Source: [Clostridium] celerecrescens 18A (lineage in GTDB: Bacteria; Bacillota; Clostridia; Lachnospirales; Lachnospiraceae). Taken from it: a DNA stretch of 64,000 nt. The stretch is from assembly GCF_002797975.1 (NCBI RefSeq), contig NZ_PGET01000001.1:4576001-4640000 (forward strand). The letters run 5' to 3'. The notes beneath the pieces are model-generated. The model did no database searches and was not told where the DNA came from. It was given only the letters and a program-made list of their open reading frames with translations. Both the position numbers and the translations under genes were made by a program. Positions 25,138-33,674 of this stretch are shown piece after piece (positions within the stretch are counted from its first letter, which is position 1; each line of letters opens with the position of its first letter).

Positions 25138-27561
25138 ATGAAACATACTGATATCATTGAAAAGATGACAATAGAAGAAAAGGCGGCCATTTTAAGCGGT
25201 AAGAATGTATGGCAGTCCCGGAACATTGACCGGCTGGGAATCCCTTCCATATTCTGCGCTGATGGCCCCCATGGAATCCGGAAGCAGGCAAGGGAAGGGG
25301 ATCATCTGGGATTAAACGCTTCCCTTCCGGCCACCTGCTTTCCTACGGCAGCGTCCATCTCCAATAGCTGGGATATGGACCTTTGCCGTGAGATCGGGGA
25401 AGCTCTGGGAGAGGAAGCCTCGGCTCTGAACGTGAACGTCCTGTTGGGGCCTGGCCTTAATATTAAGAGAAGCCCCCTTTGCGGAAGAAATTTTGAATAT
25501 TTCTCCGAAGATCCCTACTTGTCCGGAAAGCTGGCGGCAGCCTACATAAAAGGCATTCAGAGCCAGGGAGTGTATGCATGCCCCAAGCATTTTGCAGTCA
25601 ACAGCCAGGAGCTTCGCCGCATGGCCATGAATTCCGTGGTGGATGAAAGGACCTTAAGAGAGATTTATCTGGAAGGCTTTGAAATTGCGGTGAAAGAGGG
25701 TGGGGCAAGATCCATTATGACCAGCTACAATGAGGTCAATGGTGTCTATGCCAATGAAAATGAACATCTTCTAAAGGATATCCTGCGGGGAGAGTGGGGA
25801 TTTGACGGCATCGTCATCACCGACTGGGGCGGTTCCAATGACCATGTGAAGGGAGTAGCAGCAGGGTCTAACCTTGAAATGCCTTCACCCGGCCTTCATT
25901 CTGCCAGAGAGTTGATCGCTGCAGTAGAAAATGGAAGCCTTTCCATGGAAGCGCTGGAGGCTAATGTCGATGATTTGCTGGAGGCAGTGTTCGCCCTTAC
26001 CGGGAACCGGGAAAACAAGCGGAAATCCTTTGATAAAGAAGAGCATCACAAGCTGGCGGAAAAGGCAGAAGAGGAGAGCATCGTACTCTTAAAGAACGAG
26101 GATGAACTTCTTCCGTTAAAGCCCGGCTGCAAGGTGGCATTAATCGGTGACTTTGCATTCACTCCCCGTTATCAAGGGGCAGGATCTTCCCTGGTAAACC
26201 CAATCCGGGTGGAGAATATGGAGGAGATGATAAAGGATTATCCCTTGAATGTGGCCGGCTGTGCCAGAGGCTATTCCCGTGGTGGAAAGACTGATGTCAC
26301 CTTAAGAGATGAGGCCTTAAAGCTGGCTGCCCAGGCCGATGTGGTGCTATACTGCTTTGGACTTGATGAAATCAGTGAATCAGAGGGGATGGACCGAAGC
26401 CATATGGGAATCCCCCAGAACCAGATCAGTCTGCTCACTGCTTTATCAGAGGAAAACCCCAATGTAGTAGGAATTTTAAGTGCAGGTTCTGCCATAGAAA
26501 TGCCATGGCATGAATGCTGCAAGTCCCTTCTCCACGGCTATTTAGGCGGAGAAGCCGGTCCGTCTGCCATGCTTCGCGTAATAACCGGTGAAGTGAACCC
26601 TTCCGGCCGGCTGAGCGAGACTTATCCGCTGCGGTATGAGGACACTCCGGCTTACCGGTATTTTCCTGGAGCAGAGCGCTGCTCCCAGTACCGGGAGGGC
26701 ATTTATGTGGGCTACCGATATTATGATACCGGGAAGGTTAAGGTTCAGTATCCCTTTGGCTATGGGCTGTCCTATACCACATTTTCCTATAAAAACCTTG
26801 AGATATCGGAGAATGAAGTCCGTTTTACCCTGGCGAACACGGGAAAAGTTGATGGTAAGGAAGTTGTCCAGCTTTATGTGGGTGGACCTAAGGGCAGGAT
26901 ATTCCGGCCTGAAAAAGAGCTGAAGGGCTTTAAGAAAGTATTCTTAAAGGCAGGGGAAAGTAAAGTAATCACCATCCCCTTTGATGATAAGACCTTCCGG
27001 TACTGGAACAGGCTGACCAACCGCTTTGAGGTGGAGGGAGGCGTTTATTCCATCTTTATCGGTGCAAATGTAGCGGATATCAGGCTGCTTCAGACCGTGA
27101 CCCGGGAAGGGACTACGGAAGATTGGCCTTATAAGGCAGAAACCCTTAAATCTTACTATACCGGCAGGATCAGCCAGGTGTCTGAGAAAGAATTTGAAAC
27201 TCTTTTAGGGCATCCGGTTCCCGAAGGAAAATGGTCTGGAGATCTGAGCTTAAATGATGCACTATGCCAGATGTATTATGCCAAAAGTCCCTTGGCCAGA
27301 CTGGTCTGGTGGATTCTGACAGGCTTAAAAAACAAGAGCGAAGAAAAGGGAAAGCCGGATTTAAATCTCTTATTCATTTATAACATGCCGTTCCGTGGAA
27401 TCGCCAAGATGACCGGAGGAGCAGTCAGCATGGATATGGCGGAGGGGATGGTTTTGGCAGTAAACGGCCATTTTTTCCGCGGGATGAGACGTATCATCGG
27501 CGGGTATTTTGCCAATGCAAAAGCAAACAGAGCTTATGAAAAAAAGCTCTCCGGTAAATAG
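25138..27561 (+). CDS. GH3 beta-glucosidase, conventional domain order
   Basis: This is a glycoside hydrolase family 3 enzyme of 807 residues. The barrel domain is at the N-terminus (CPKHFAVNSQELRRM; nucleophile Asp229 in VITDWGG), followed by the alpha/beta C-domain (EEESIVLLKNEDELLPLKPG) and an Fn3-like domain (about 560-650). A C-terminal extension of about 130 residues after Fn3 (from about 675) is predicted helical and contains a hydrophobic stretch, LARLVWWILTGL. There is no signal peptide, so it is probably cytosolic and finishes oligosaccharides made outside. GGAGG precedes the ATG, 50 bp after the permuted GH3 gene. The two enzymes and the GtrA-like gene form one operon. Confidence 0.92.
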   Translation: MKHTDIIEKMTIEEKAAILSGKNVWQSRNIDRLGIPSIFCADGPHGIRKQAREGDHLGLNASLPATCFPTAASISNSWDMDLCREIGEALGEEASALNVNVLLGPGLNIKRSPLCGRNFEYFSEDPYLSGKLAAAYIKGIQSQGVYACPKHFAVNSQELRRMAMNSVVDERTLREIYLEGFEIAVKEGGARSIMTSYNEVNGVYANENEHLLKDILRGEWGFDGIVITDWGGSNDHVKGVAAGSNLEMPSPGLHSARELIAAVENGSLSMEALEANVDDLLEAVFALTGNRENKRKSFDKEEHHKLAEKAEEESIVLLKNEDELLPLKPGCKVALIGDFAFTPRYQGAGSSLVNPIRVENMEEMIKDYPLNVAGCARGYSRGGKTDVTLRDEALKLAAQADVVLYCFGLDEISESEGMDRSHMGIPQNQISLLTALSEENPNVVGILSAGSAIEMPWHECCKSLLHGYLGGEAGPSAMLRVITGEVNPSGRLSETYPLRYEDTPAYRYFPGAERCSQYREGIYVGYRYYDTGKVKVQYPFGYGLSYTTFSYKNLEISENEVRFTLANTGKVDGKEVVQLYVGGPKGRIFRPEKELKGFKKVFLKAGESKVITIPFDDKTFRYWNRLTNRFEVEGGVYSIFIGANVADIRLLQTVTREGTTEDWPYKAETLKSYYTGRISQVSEKEFETLLGHPVPEGKWSGDLSLNDALCQMYYAKSPLARLVWWILTGLKNKSEEKGKPDLNLLFIYNMPFRGIAKMTGGAVSMDMAEGMVLAVNGHFFRGMRRIIGGYFANAKANRAYEKKLSGK

Positions 27562-27575
27562 AGGGGAGGGAGCAC

Positions 27576-28169
27576 ATGCTGTCACGAATAAAAGCCGGCT
27601 GGATGACCTTTGCGGATAACCATCCGACCTTAGCACAATTTTTAATATTTTTTCTCGTGTCCAACGGAGTTACGGTATTACAGATGATTTTAATGCCGGT
27701 TTTCCGGAACATTTTCGGAATGACTTCCCTGGTGGATACAAACTTCCAGATATGGCATGTTGGCTCCAATCTGGACGGTACGCCCTATTATATATTTAAT
27801 TACGGGGCGGGCGCACTTTCCGCCGGCGGGGGCGGAGGACTTGCGTATTTTCTGGCAGTGGAGATTACCATGGGAATCGCCCAGGTCATCAACTTTTTTC
27901 TTCAGAGAAATGTTACCTTTAAAGCCAATAACAGCGCAGCAAAGGCAGCGTTGTGGTATGTGATCGCCTATATCATTATCACCATCGGCGCAGCCGCTCT
28001 GCAGGGCCTTTATAAGGCTCCTGTCTATCATCTGTTCATGAATGGTTTAAACCTGGGCGGAGGTGGAGAGACCATTGCAGATGTAATCACTATGCTGATC
28101 AATTCAGCAATTTCATTCTGGGTGTTCTTCCCCATCTTTAAAGTTATTTTTAGAAACAATGACAAATAG
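27576..28169 (+). CDS. GtrA-like membrane protein
   Basis: This is a 197-residue membrane protein with about four hydrophobic segments. The motif INFFLQRNVTFKANN near residue 110 matches the GtrA family, whose members are thought to flip lipid-linked sugars in surface-glycan modification. The N-terminus carries a glycine-rich stretch (GALSAGGGGGLAYF). It starts 14 bp after the second GH3 gene, with a GAGGGGAGGG ribosome binding site. Its recurrence with GH3 genes may indicate a link between sugar release and cell-surface glycosylation, but this is inference. Confidence 0.68.
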   Translation: MLSRIKAGWMTFADNHPTLAQFLIFFLVSNGVTVLQMILMPVFRNIFGMTSLVDTNFQIWHVGSNLDGTPYYIFNYGAGALSAGGGGGLAYFLAVEITMGIAQVINFFLQRNVTFKANNSAAKAALWYVIAYIIITIGAAALQGLYKAPVYHLFMNGLNLGGGGETIADVITMLINSAISFWVFFPIFKVIFRNNDK

Positions 28170-28203
28170 GCGGAACCCGTATAAGAGTTGTAAATGCATA
28201 ATA

Positions 28204-28250
28204 AAATCAGGCAGCCCGTATGAATTTTGTTCATACGGGCTGCCTGATTT
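28204..28250. terminator. Very strong bidirectional terminator
   Basis: A perfect 21-bp stem (arms 28204-28224 and 28230-28250, core AGGCAGCCCGTATGAA) closes a 5-nt TTTTG loop. A and T runs at the ends serve both strands. It lies between the GH3 operon and the convergent two-component operon. Confidence 0.9.
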
Positions 28251-28353
28251 ATTAGGCCGTAATCTGCTGCGAGGTACCACCGCACATTACTTAATCTCGT
28301 TTTATGTCGTTAGGCAGGAGAGTTATGGTAAGCCGAAAGCACTGCCATGCTTA

Positions 28354-29685
28354 TTAATGAACGGCCAATGTCTCTTCCTGGATCGGTATGAGAATCTGGA
28401 GGCGGAACCAGTTATCACTGGAAGAGATGGTCATAGAACCGCCATATTTTTCTACTGCAGCCTGAATGCTCTTTAAACCATACCCATGATACAGTTTATT
28501 ACTTTTAGTGGTGGGAGGAAGGCCGCCGGTCACTATGGCCAGCTGGTTTTCCAGATAATTTTCACACTGGATCATTAAAAAGTGGTTTCGTTTGAATATG
28601 GAGAGATTGATCAGCCTTTTTTCCGGATCTCCATACTGGGAAACACATTCGATGGCATTATCCAGAGCATTTCCAAAGATGGAACAGATGTCTTTTACAT
28701 GCAAAAAGGAAATCAGTTTTCCATCGGCCATACAGGTTAAGGTGATCTTGTTCTGAGCGCAGTAGGTACTTTTTGTAGTCAGTACCACATCTAATACCTG
28801 ATTCCCTGTATTGGCCATAGCCTCTTGGGTAAGAATGGCTTTCTCCATTTCCGATAGGTATTGTTCCCGCTTTTCCGGATCTTTCTCTGCCCGGATGGCA
28901 ATCATGTAATGCTTTAGATCATGGAATTCCCGTCTTAACAGTTCCATGTTGTCAATGGCCATGCGGTACTGGTCGTACTGACGCTGTAAGACTCCGTTCA
29001 TTGCATGGTTTTCGCTGCGGACCTGCAGTTCTTTTCTCCTGTTCTGCTGGGCGAATAGCATCAGAAGCCCTCCGAAATCCACCAGGGTCCTTACATAGAG
29101 CAGAGAGCTGGTGGCACTGGAGAAGGGGGTATTGGGCATGACAAAGCTGATATTGCTGATCAGAAAGGCGCCCAATGCAATAAAAACAGCGCCAAGAAGC
29201 TCCTTCCGTTCCACTTCCATTCCCTCATCCTTTGGTATGTGTTCTTTTTCCAGAAAATAATACCCCGTATAGATGCAGCCATAGGAAATCCCCATGATCA
29301 AGACAGAAAGGGTCCTGCTTACCCGTCCGGAGCTTAGGGCCCACCATACATACAGCTGCCACTGGAAAGAAGCAGTAAACTCCGCCAGAACAAAAGCGCG
29401 GACGCAAAGGAATCCTGCGTCATAAGGGGAGATCCGGCAGGATGCATAGATGGAAAAATACATCATCAGGATGGCGGTGATCATACCGGGAAACCATAAG
29501 TACAGCGGGAGGATGCCGGCAATTAAGTGGAGCAGAAAAAACAAGCCAAGCATGCCCGCGAAAGAAGCGGTCAGTGCAGGTCCCTTAAGCCTTCTTCGTA
29601 GCATAAGGATGTAGCTGATGCAGGCGCACCATTCGGCCAGAGCGGTAAAGGGGCGGGGCGTATTCATGAGTTCGCCAAAGTTCAT
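28354..29685 (-). CDS. GHKL sensor histidine kinase (AgrC/LytS-like)
   Basis: This is the membrane sensor kinase of a two-component pair. It has 443 residues: about six hydrophobic helices (1-215), a coiled-coil-like linker, the phospho-acceptor His255 in REFHDLKHYM and a GHKL ATPase domain with the N-box GNALDNAIE (Asn339, Asn343) and G-box HGYGLKSIQ near the C-terminus. The HDLKHY type of H-box marks the AgrC/HPK10 group, which often senses peptides. The response regulator gene lies just upstream in the same direction (4-bp gap), and the pair is transcribed together. No adjacent agrB/agrD-like gene is visible. Confidence 0.88.
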   Translation of the reverse strand: MNFGELMNTPRPFTALAEWCACISYILMLRRRLKGPALTASFAGMLGLFFLLHLIAGILPLYLWFPGMITAILMMYFSIYASCRISPYDAGFLCVRAFVLAEFTASFQWQLYVWWALSSGRVSRTLSVLIMGISYGCIYTGYYFLEKEHIPKDEGMEVERKELLGAVFIALGAFLISNISFVMPNTPFSSATSSLLYVRTLVDFGGLLMLFAQQNRRKELQVRSENHAMNGVLQRQYDQYRMAIDNMELLRREFHDLKHYMIAIRAEKDPEKREQYLSEMEKAILTQEAMANTGNQVLDVVLTTKSTYCAQNKITLTCMADGKLISFLHVKDICSIFGNALDNAIECVSQYGDPEKRLINLSIFKRNHFLMIQCENYLENQLAIVTGGLPPTTKSNKLYHGYGLKSIQAAVEKYGGSMTISSSDNWFRLQILIPIQEETLAVH

Positions 29686-29689
29686 CGGT

Positions 29690-30397
29690 TTAACCTCCCA
29701 TATATTCGGCCAGGCATTCCATAAATGATTTTTTCCGGCTCCGGCTAACAGGAATCCGATCGCCTGAAAACAGCAGCACCTCGATAGGCAGACAGCCGGT
29801 CACGTGTTTTAAATTAACCAGATAGGCATTGTGGCACTTGGTAAATCCAAAGGTTTTTAAAGCCTCTTCCAACCGTTTCATAGGGCCGGAAGCCACAAAG
29901 TTTCCTTTGTCCGTATGGATGAGAACATGGTGGAGCTGGCTTTCGATGTAATAGACGGAGTCCGTGCTCAGCCGCATGGTACCTTCGGGCCTGTCTATGC
30001 TGATATAGTGTACTGCCTGCCGTTTTAAGATTCTGCCTACTGCTTTATTTATGATTTGTGAAAAGGAAAGATAGGGAACTGGTTTTAATATATAACCCAG
30101 GGCGTCTACTGAATATCCCTCCACAGCAAACTGGGAGGAGGAGGTGATGAAAATAAAGATCACATCCTCATCAAGTTCCCTGATCTTTTGTGCAGTTTTC
30201 ATGCCATTTAAATATTTCATCTGAATGTCCAGCAAGATGATATCATAGCTGGCAGAATAGTCCGATACAATATCAAGGCCGTCGGTAAAAGCCTGGATCT
30301 GAAAGCTGACGGAATTGTCTTTTTCGTACCGGGCGAGGTAGCTTCTCAGCGTTTCCACATATTCCATTTCATCTTCTACAATAGCGATTTTAATCAT
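29690..30397 (-). CDS. LytTR family response regulator
   Basis: This is a 235-residue DNA-binding response regulator. The receiver domain (1-120) has the acidic pocket IVEDE and phospho-acceptor Asp57 in IILLDIQMKYLNGM, with a conserved Lys in LGYILKPV. The C-terminal LytTR domain follows (YYIESQLHHVLIHT; KCHNAYLVNLKHV). The start MIKIAIVEDE at 30397 is chosen because GAGGA lies 7 nt upstream; a nine-residue-longer reading from 30424 has none. It works with the GHKL kinase immediately downstream. Targets are unknown. Confidence 0.9.
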   Translation of the reverse strand: MIKIAIVEDEMEYVETLRSYLARYEKDNSVSFQIQAFTDGLDIVSDYSASYDIILLDIQMKYLNGMKTAQKIRELDEDVIFIFITSSSQFAVEGYSVDALGYILKPVPYLSFSQIINKAVGRILKRQAVHYISIDRPEGTMRLSTDSVYYIESQLHHVLIHTDKGNFVASGPMKRLEEALKTFGFTKCHNAYLVNLKHVTGCLPIEVLLFSGDRIPVSRSRKKSFMECLAEYMGG

Positions 30398-30611
30398 ATC
30401 TTTGTCCTCAAACCGGTCATTCATTTTCTACTATAAAAGTATAGCATGAGCACCAAAAAAAATCCAAGGTATTTTACAGGAGCAGGTCCTTGGGAATTAA
30501 AGGAGGTGAAAAGGCCGTACATGTGATAAGATATTCTGAGATAAAGAATAATGTAGAAAAAATACGGAATCAGAAGAGTTAATCAATCTATGGAAAAGGA
30601 GTAAAGGGAGC

Positions 30612-31751
30612 ATGAATGAACAGCTAAAGGACATGTGGCAGTATATTGAGGATCACAGCGGTGAAGCTTATGATCTGCTTTTAACCCTTGGAAAAATACC
30701 GGCGCCTTCAAATCATGAAGAACAACGAGCCAGGTTCTGCAGGGACTGGCTGGAAAAACAGGGAGCAAAGGGAGTGTATATCGATTCTGCATGGAATGTT
30801 ATATATCCCATAGGCTGTACCGGAGATAACCCGGTGGTTGTGTTCGCAGCCCATACGGATGTGGTATTTCCGGATACAGAACCTCTTCCTATGGTCGTGG
30901 AAGAAGGAAAGATCAAGGCACCTGGGATCGGCGACGATACGGCGAACCTTTGTGCACTTCTCATGTGTGGAAAGTACCTCGCGCAAAAAAAGATCCTGCC
31001 CCAAAACGGCGGCATGCTTCTGGTAGCAAATGCCGGGGAAGAGGGACTTGGAAATCTGAAAGGGTCAAGGCAGATCATAAAGGATTTTGGACGCCGTTTG
31101 ACAGCGTTTTATTCTCTTGACGGATATATGGATGGAATCGTAAATGATGCGGTAGGTTCCAAAAGATATAAGGTGGAGATATTAACGGAGGGAGGCCATT
31201 CCTTTGGAAAATTCGGAAACCGGAATGCCATAGCTTACCTGGCTTCTTTGATCAACACCCTTTATACCCTGAAGGTGCCGGAGACAAAGACGAAAACTAC
31301 TTATAATGTGGGGATGATTTCAGGGGGAACTTCTGTTAATACCATTGCCCAGCAGGCTGAGATGCTATATGAGTTCCGTTCGGACAGCAGAGAAGATCTG
31401 GATTTTATGGACAGGCATTTTCATAGTGTAATCGAAAGCTACCGGGCTAAGATGATAGAGGTAAACACGACCTTGATGGGAGAGCGTCCATGTACAGGAG
31501 CCGTGGATGAGGAGCGTGAAAAGGAATTAGCTGAACATGTTTCTGAGGTCATTTATAAGCACACAGGGAGCAGGCCAAAGAAAGGCCCAGGCTCCACAGA
31601 CTGCAACATACCCTTATCCATGGGCATCCCAAGCGTATGCTTTGGAGCTGTAAGGGGCGGCTTGGCCCATACGAGACAGGAATGGATCGAGACAGAAAGC
31701 TTAAAGGACGGCTACAGGATCGCCTTTGAAGTTATATTATCTTATTTTTAA
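30612..31751 (+). CDS. M20-family zinc metallopeptidase (di/tripeptidase-like)
   Basis: This is a cytosolic peptidase of 379 residues. Metal-ligand and catalytic motifs of the M20 family are visible: AAHTDVVF (His81, Asp83), GIGDDTAN (Asp108 or Asp109), and AGEEGLG (Glu143/Glu144), with a dimerisation domain between. It resembles peptidase T-like or carboxypeptidase-G2-like proteins; the exact substrate is not evident. AAGGAG lies 10 nt upstream of the ATG. It is monocistronic, between the divergent response regulator and the convergent rubrerythrin. Confidence 0.87.
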   Translation: MNEQLKDMWQYIEDHSGEAYDLLLTLGKIPAPSNHEEQRARFCRDWLEKQGAKGVYIDSAWNVIYPIGCTGDNPVVVFAAHTDVVFPDTEPLPMVVEEGKIKAPGIGDDTANLCALLMCGKYLAQKKILPQNGGMLLVANAGEEGLGNLKGSRQIIKDFGRRLTAFYSLDGYMDGIVNDAVGSKRYKVEILTEGGHSFGKFGNRNAIAYLASLINTLYTLKVPETKTKTTYNVGMISGGTSVNTIAQQAEMLYEFRSDSREDLDFMDRHFHSVIESYRAKMIEVNTTLMGERPCTGAVDEEREKELAEHVSEVIYKHTGSRPKKGPGSTDCNIPLSMGIPSVCFGAVRGGLAHTRQEWIETESLKDGYRIAFEVILSYF

Positions 31752-31786
31752 GCGGGAAGGATTCGCCGGGGCCGGATGAAAAGAAA

Positions 31787-31830
31787 TACGCCTTGATAGG
31801 GCTTTGATAAGCTGTTTCAAGGCGTACTTT
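31787..31830. terminator. Bidirectional terminator between M20 peptidase and rubrerythrin
   Basis: TACGCCTTGA (31787-31796) pairs with TCAAGGCGTA (31817-31826), followed by CTTT on the plus strand and TTTCTTTTC on the minus strand. Confidence 0.7.
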
Positions 31831-31901
31831 CATGTTTCACCTGTTATTACTTTGTTCAAAAGCTGCTTCAAATCATCTGGCAGCAGCCATAACAGAAGGA
31901 A

Positions 31902-32438
31902 TTAATAATTTTCCACTTTTCTTTCAAAATAAGCCTTAGGATGAGCACAGGTTGGACAGATCTCAGGAGCATCCGGTCCTTCATGGATATAACCGCAGTT
32001 GCGGCACTTCCAGCCAAGAGGAGCATCACCCTTAAAGGTTTTGTCGTTCTTTAAGCTGTCAAGCAGCTTTAAGTAACGTTTTTCATGAGCAGCTTCTACT
32101 TTTCCTACGAATTCAAATTTCAGAGCCAATTCATGAAAGCCTTCTGCCCTGGCATCCTCTGCCATTTTCTTATACATATCGGTCCACTCATAATTTTCAC
32201 CGGCAGCAGCATCTGCTAAGTTTTCTTCCAAGGTACCAATGCCGTGCAATTCCTTGAACCACATCTTAGCATGCTCTTTTTCCTGATCAGCAGTTTCTAA
32301 GTACAGGGAAGCCATCTGCTCATAGCCTGCCTTTTTGGCAGCGGATGCATAATATGTATACTTGTTTCTTGCCATGGATTCGCCTGCAAAAGCATCTTTT
32401 AAGTTCTGTTCTGTTTTTGTTCCCGCATATTTGGACAT
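31902..32438 (-). CDS. rbr: Rubrerythrin
   Basis: This is a peroxide-reducing iron protein of anaerobes. It has 178 residues: an N-terminal ferritin-like di-iron four-helix domain ([33 protein letters not shown]) and a C-terminal rubredoxin domain with two CxxC knuckles (CRNCGYIH and CPTCAHP). The start at 32438 is chosen because AGGAGGG ends 8 nt upstream; a longer reading frame up to 32480 lacks such a site. It lies downstream of a second, domain-swapped rubrerythrin, and the pair is next to perR, which suggests a peroxide-induced defence unit. Confidence 0.93.
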   Translation of the reverse strand: MSKYAGTKTEQNLKDAFAGESMARNKYTYYASAAKKAGYEQMASLYLETADQEKEHAKMWFKELHGIGTLEENLADAAAGENYEWTDMYKKMAEDARAEGFHELALKFEFVGKVEAAHEKRYLKLLDSLKNDKTFKGDAPLGWKCRNCGYIHEGPDAPEICPTCAHPKAYFERKVENY

Positions 32439-32488
32439 CGTATGAACCCTCCTGATTTGAATTTTGTTTGATCTATACATTGCAATTG

Positions 32489-32516
32489 GGGAGCGGTAGT
32501 TTATTATGCCGCTCCC
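32489..32516 (-). other. Hairpin between the two rubrerythrin genes
   Basis: GGGAGCGG and CCGCTCCC form a perfect 8-bp stem in the 89-nt gap. There is no T run on the minus strand, so it is more likely a processing or partial-attenuation site than a full terminator. Confidence 0.5.
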
Positions 32517-32526
32517 TAAAGGTGTA

Positions 32527-33069
32527 TTAACCGAAGTATCTTTCTAATAAGCCCTTGAATGCTTTACCGTGACGAGCCTCATCTTTTGCCATTTCATGTA
32601 CGGTGTCATGGATTGCATCTAAGTTTAATGCCTTTGCACGTTTTGCAAGATCGAATTTACCTGCAGTTGCACCATTCTCAGCAGCAACACGTAATTCCAG
32701 GTTCTTCTTTGTGCTGGAGGTTACGCATTCGCCTAATAATTCTGCAAATTTAGAAGCATGCTCAGCCTCCTCGAAAGCAGCCTTCTCATAGTATAAGCCG
32801 ATCTCAGGGTAGCCCTCTCTGTGAGCAGCTCTTGACATTGCAAGATACATACCAACCTCTGAGCATTCGCCTTCAAAGTTAGCTCTTAAATCCATCATGA
32901 TGTCTTCCGGAGAACCCTGTGCAACGCCGATTTCATGCTCGCAGGCCCAGGACATATCTCCATCCTGTAACTTGAACTTTTCAGAAGCAGCCTTGCATAC
33001 TGGACAGAACTCCGGAGCTGTCTCCCCTTCGTGAACGTAACCGCATACAGTACAAACCCATTTCTTCAT
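32527..33069 (-). CDS. Reverse rubrerythrin (N-terminal rubredoxin domain)
   Basis: This 180-residue protein has the rubrerythrin domains in reverse order: a rubredoxin domain at the N-terminus ([21 protein letters not shown]), then the di-iron ferritin-like domain with its Glu/His ligands ([38 protein letters not shown]). Such reverse rubrerythrins are rapidly induced peroxide and oxygen reductases in clostridia. AGGAGAC lies upstream of the ATG. It is the first gene after a PerR-type box and a good promoter and is probably transcribed with the second rubrerythrin. Confidence 0.92.
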   Translation of the reverse strand: MKKWVCTVCGYVHEGETAPEFCPVCKAASEKFKLQDGDMSWACEHEIGVAQGSPEDIMMDLRANFEGECSEVGMYLAMSRAAHREGYPEIGLYYEKAAFEEAEHASKFAELLGECVTSSTKKNLELRVAAENGATAGKFDLAKRAKALNLDAIHDTVHEMAKDEARHGKAFKGLLERYFG

Positions 33070-33129
33070 GATCTCATGTCTCCTTTTTATTTTTAATATT
33101 TATAGTTTGTTATTGATAGTAATCGATAA

Positions 33130-33144
33130 CAGTAATTATTACTG
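33130..33144 (-). promoter_or_regulatory. PerR-type box ahead of the rubrerythrin genes
   Basis: CAGTAAT-T-ATTACTG is a perfect 7-1-7 inverted repeat, the geometry of Fur/PerR boxes. It lies a few bases downstream of the -10 element of the rubrerythrin promoter. A near-identical box is found in front of perR. Confidence 0.78.
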
Positions 33145-33149
33145 ATATT

Positions 33150-33178
33150 AATTTACCATAACTTTATCCTGATGTCAA
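33150..33178 (-). promoter_or_regulatory. Promoter of the rubrerythrin operon
   Basis: Read on the minus strand: TTGACA (33178-33173), a 17-bp spacer and TAAATT (33155-33150). It sits between the perR stop codon and the PerR-type box. Confidence 0.75.
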
Positions 33179-33181
33179 GTG

Positions 33182-33577
33182 TTATCGAGAATTATTTTCA
33201 AAACAATTCTTGCAGGTTCCATAGAAGTAAATCGTGTGACTGTCCACCGTGCCGTCCGCATGCTCCTGAGCCATATGGTTGATGTTATCCATAGGGGCCA
33301 GTGGCAGGTCACTGACCTTTCCGCAATGCTTACATACGAAATGGTAGTGAGGCGAAGTGTCCGCATCAAAGCGGTCTGCGCCATCTCCGCATGTCAGCTT
33401 TTGGATTTCACCCAGCTCAACCAGAAGGTTTAAGTTGCGGTATACGGTTCCAAGGCTGATGTTGGGATATTCCTCACGGATCAATGTGTATAGAGCATCG
33501 GCAGTGGGATGGTCGTGCCTTGCCATTAGACAGGCTTTAATGGATTCCCGTTGACGGCTATACTTTAATGTTTTCAT
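33182..33577 (-). CDS. perR: Peroxide-responsive repressor PerR (Fur family)
   Basis: This is a metal-dependent repressor of oxidative-stress genes. It has 131 residues: an N-terminal winged helix (ACLMARHDHPTADALYTLIREEYPNISLGTVYRNLNLL) and a C-terminal dimerisation/metal domain with two structural zinc CxxC motifs (CKHC, CKNC) and the His-rich sensor region SPHYHF. The assignment to PerR rather than Fur rests on the neighbouring rubrerythrin operon and on matching 7-1-7 boxes in both promoters; Fur cannot be fully excluded from sequence alone. AAAGGAG lies 6 nt upstream of the ATG. Confidence 0.87.
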   Translation of the reverse strand: MKTLKYSRQRESIKACLMARHDHPTADALYTLIREEYPNISLGTVYRNLNLLVELGEIQKLTCGDGADRFDADTSPHYHFVCKHCGKVSDLPLAPMDNINHMAQEHADGTVDSHTIYFYGTCKNCFENNSR

Positions 33578-33608
33578 GGCCGCTCCTTTTCTAAAATAAT
33601 AATTATAT

Positions 33609-33623
33609 TAGTAATTGTTACTA
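33609..33623 (-). promoter_or_regulatory. PerR-type box ahead of perR
   Basis: TAGTAAT-T-GTTACTA is a 7-1-7 inverted repeat with one mismatch and shares AGTAATTRTTACT with the rubrerythrin box. It lies just downstream of the perR -10, predicting autoregulation. Confidence 0.72.
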
Positions 33624-33627
33624 TTTA

Positions 33628-33656
33628 ATAATAAAGGATTTCAGCCCTTTTGTCAA
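33628..33656 (-). promoter_or_regulatory. Promoter of perR
   Basis: On the minus strand: TTGACA (33656-33651), a 17-bp spacer and TATTAT (33633-33628). Confidence 0.78.
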
Positions 33657-33674
33657 TCCACAGTTATATTTTGG

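Noticed and set aside
22235..27561. Recent tandem duplication of the GH3 genes
   Set aside because: Domain order, membrane anchoring and sequence differ too much; they are distant paralogs placed together.
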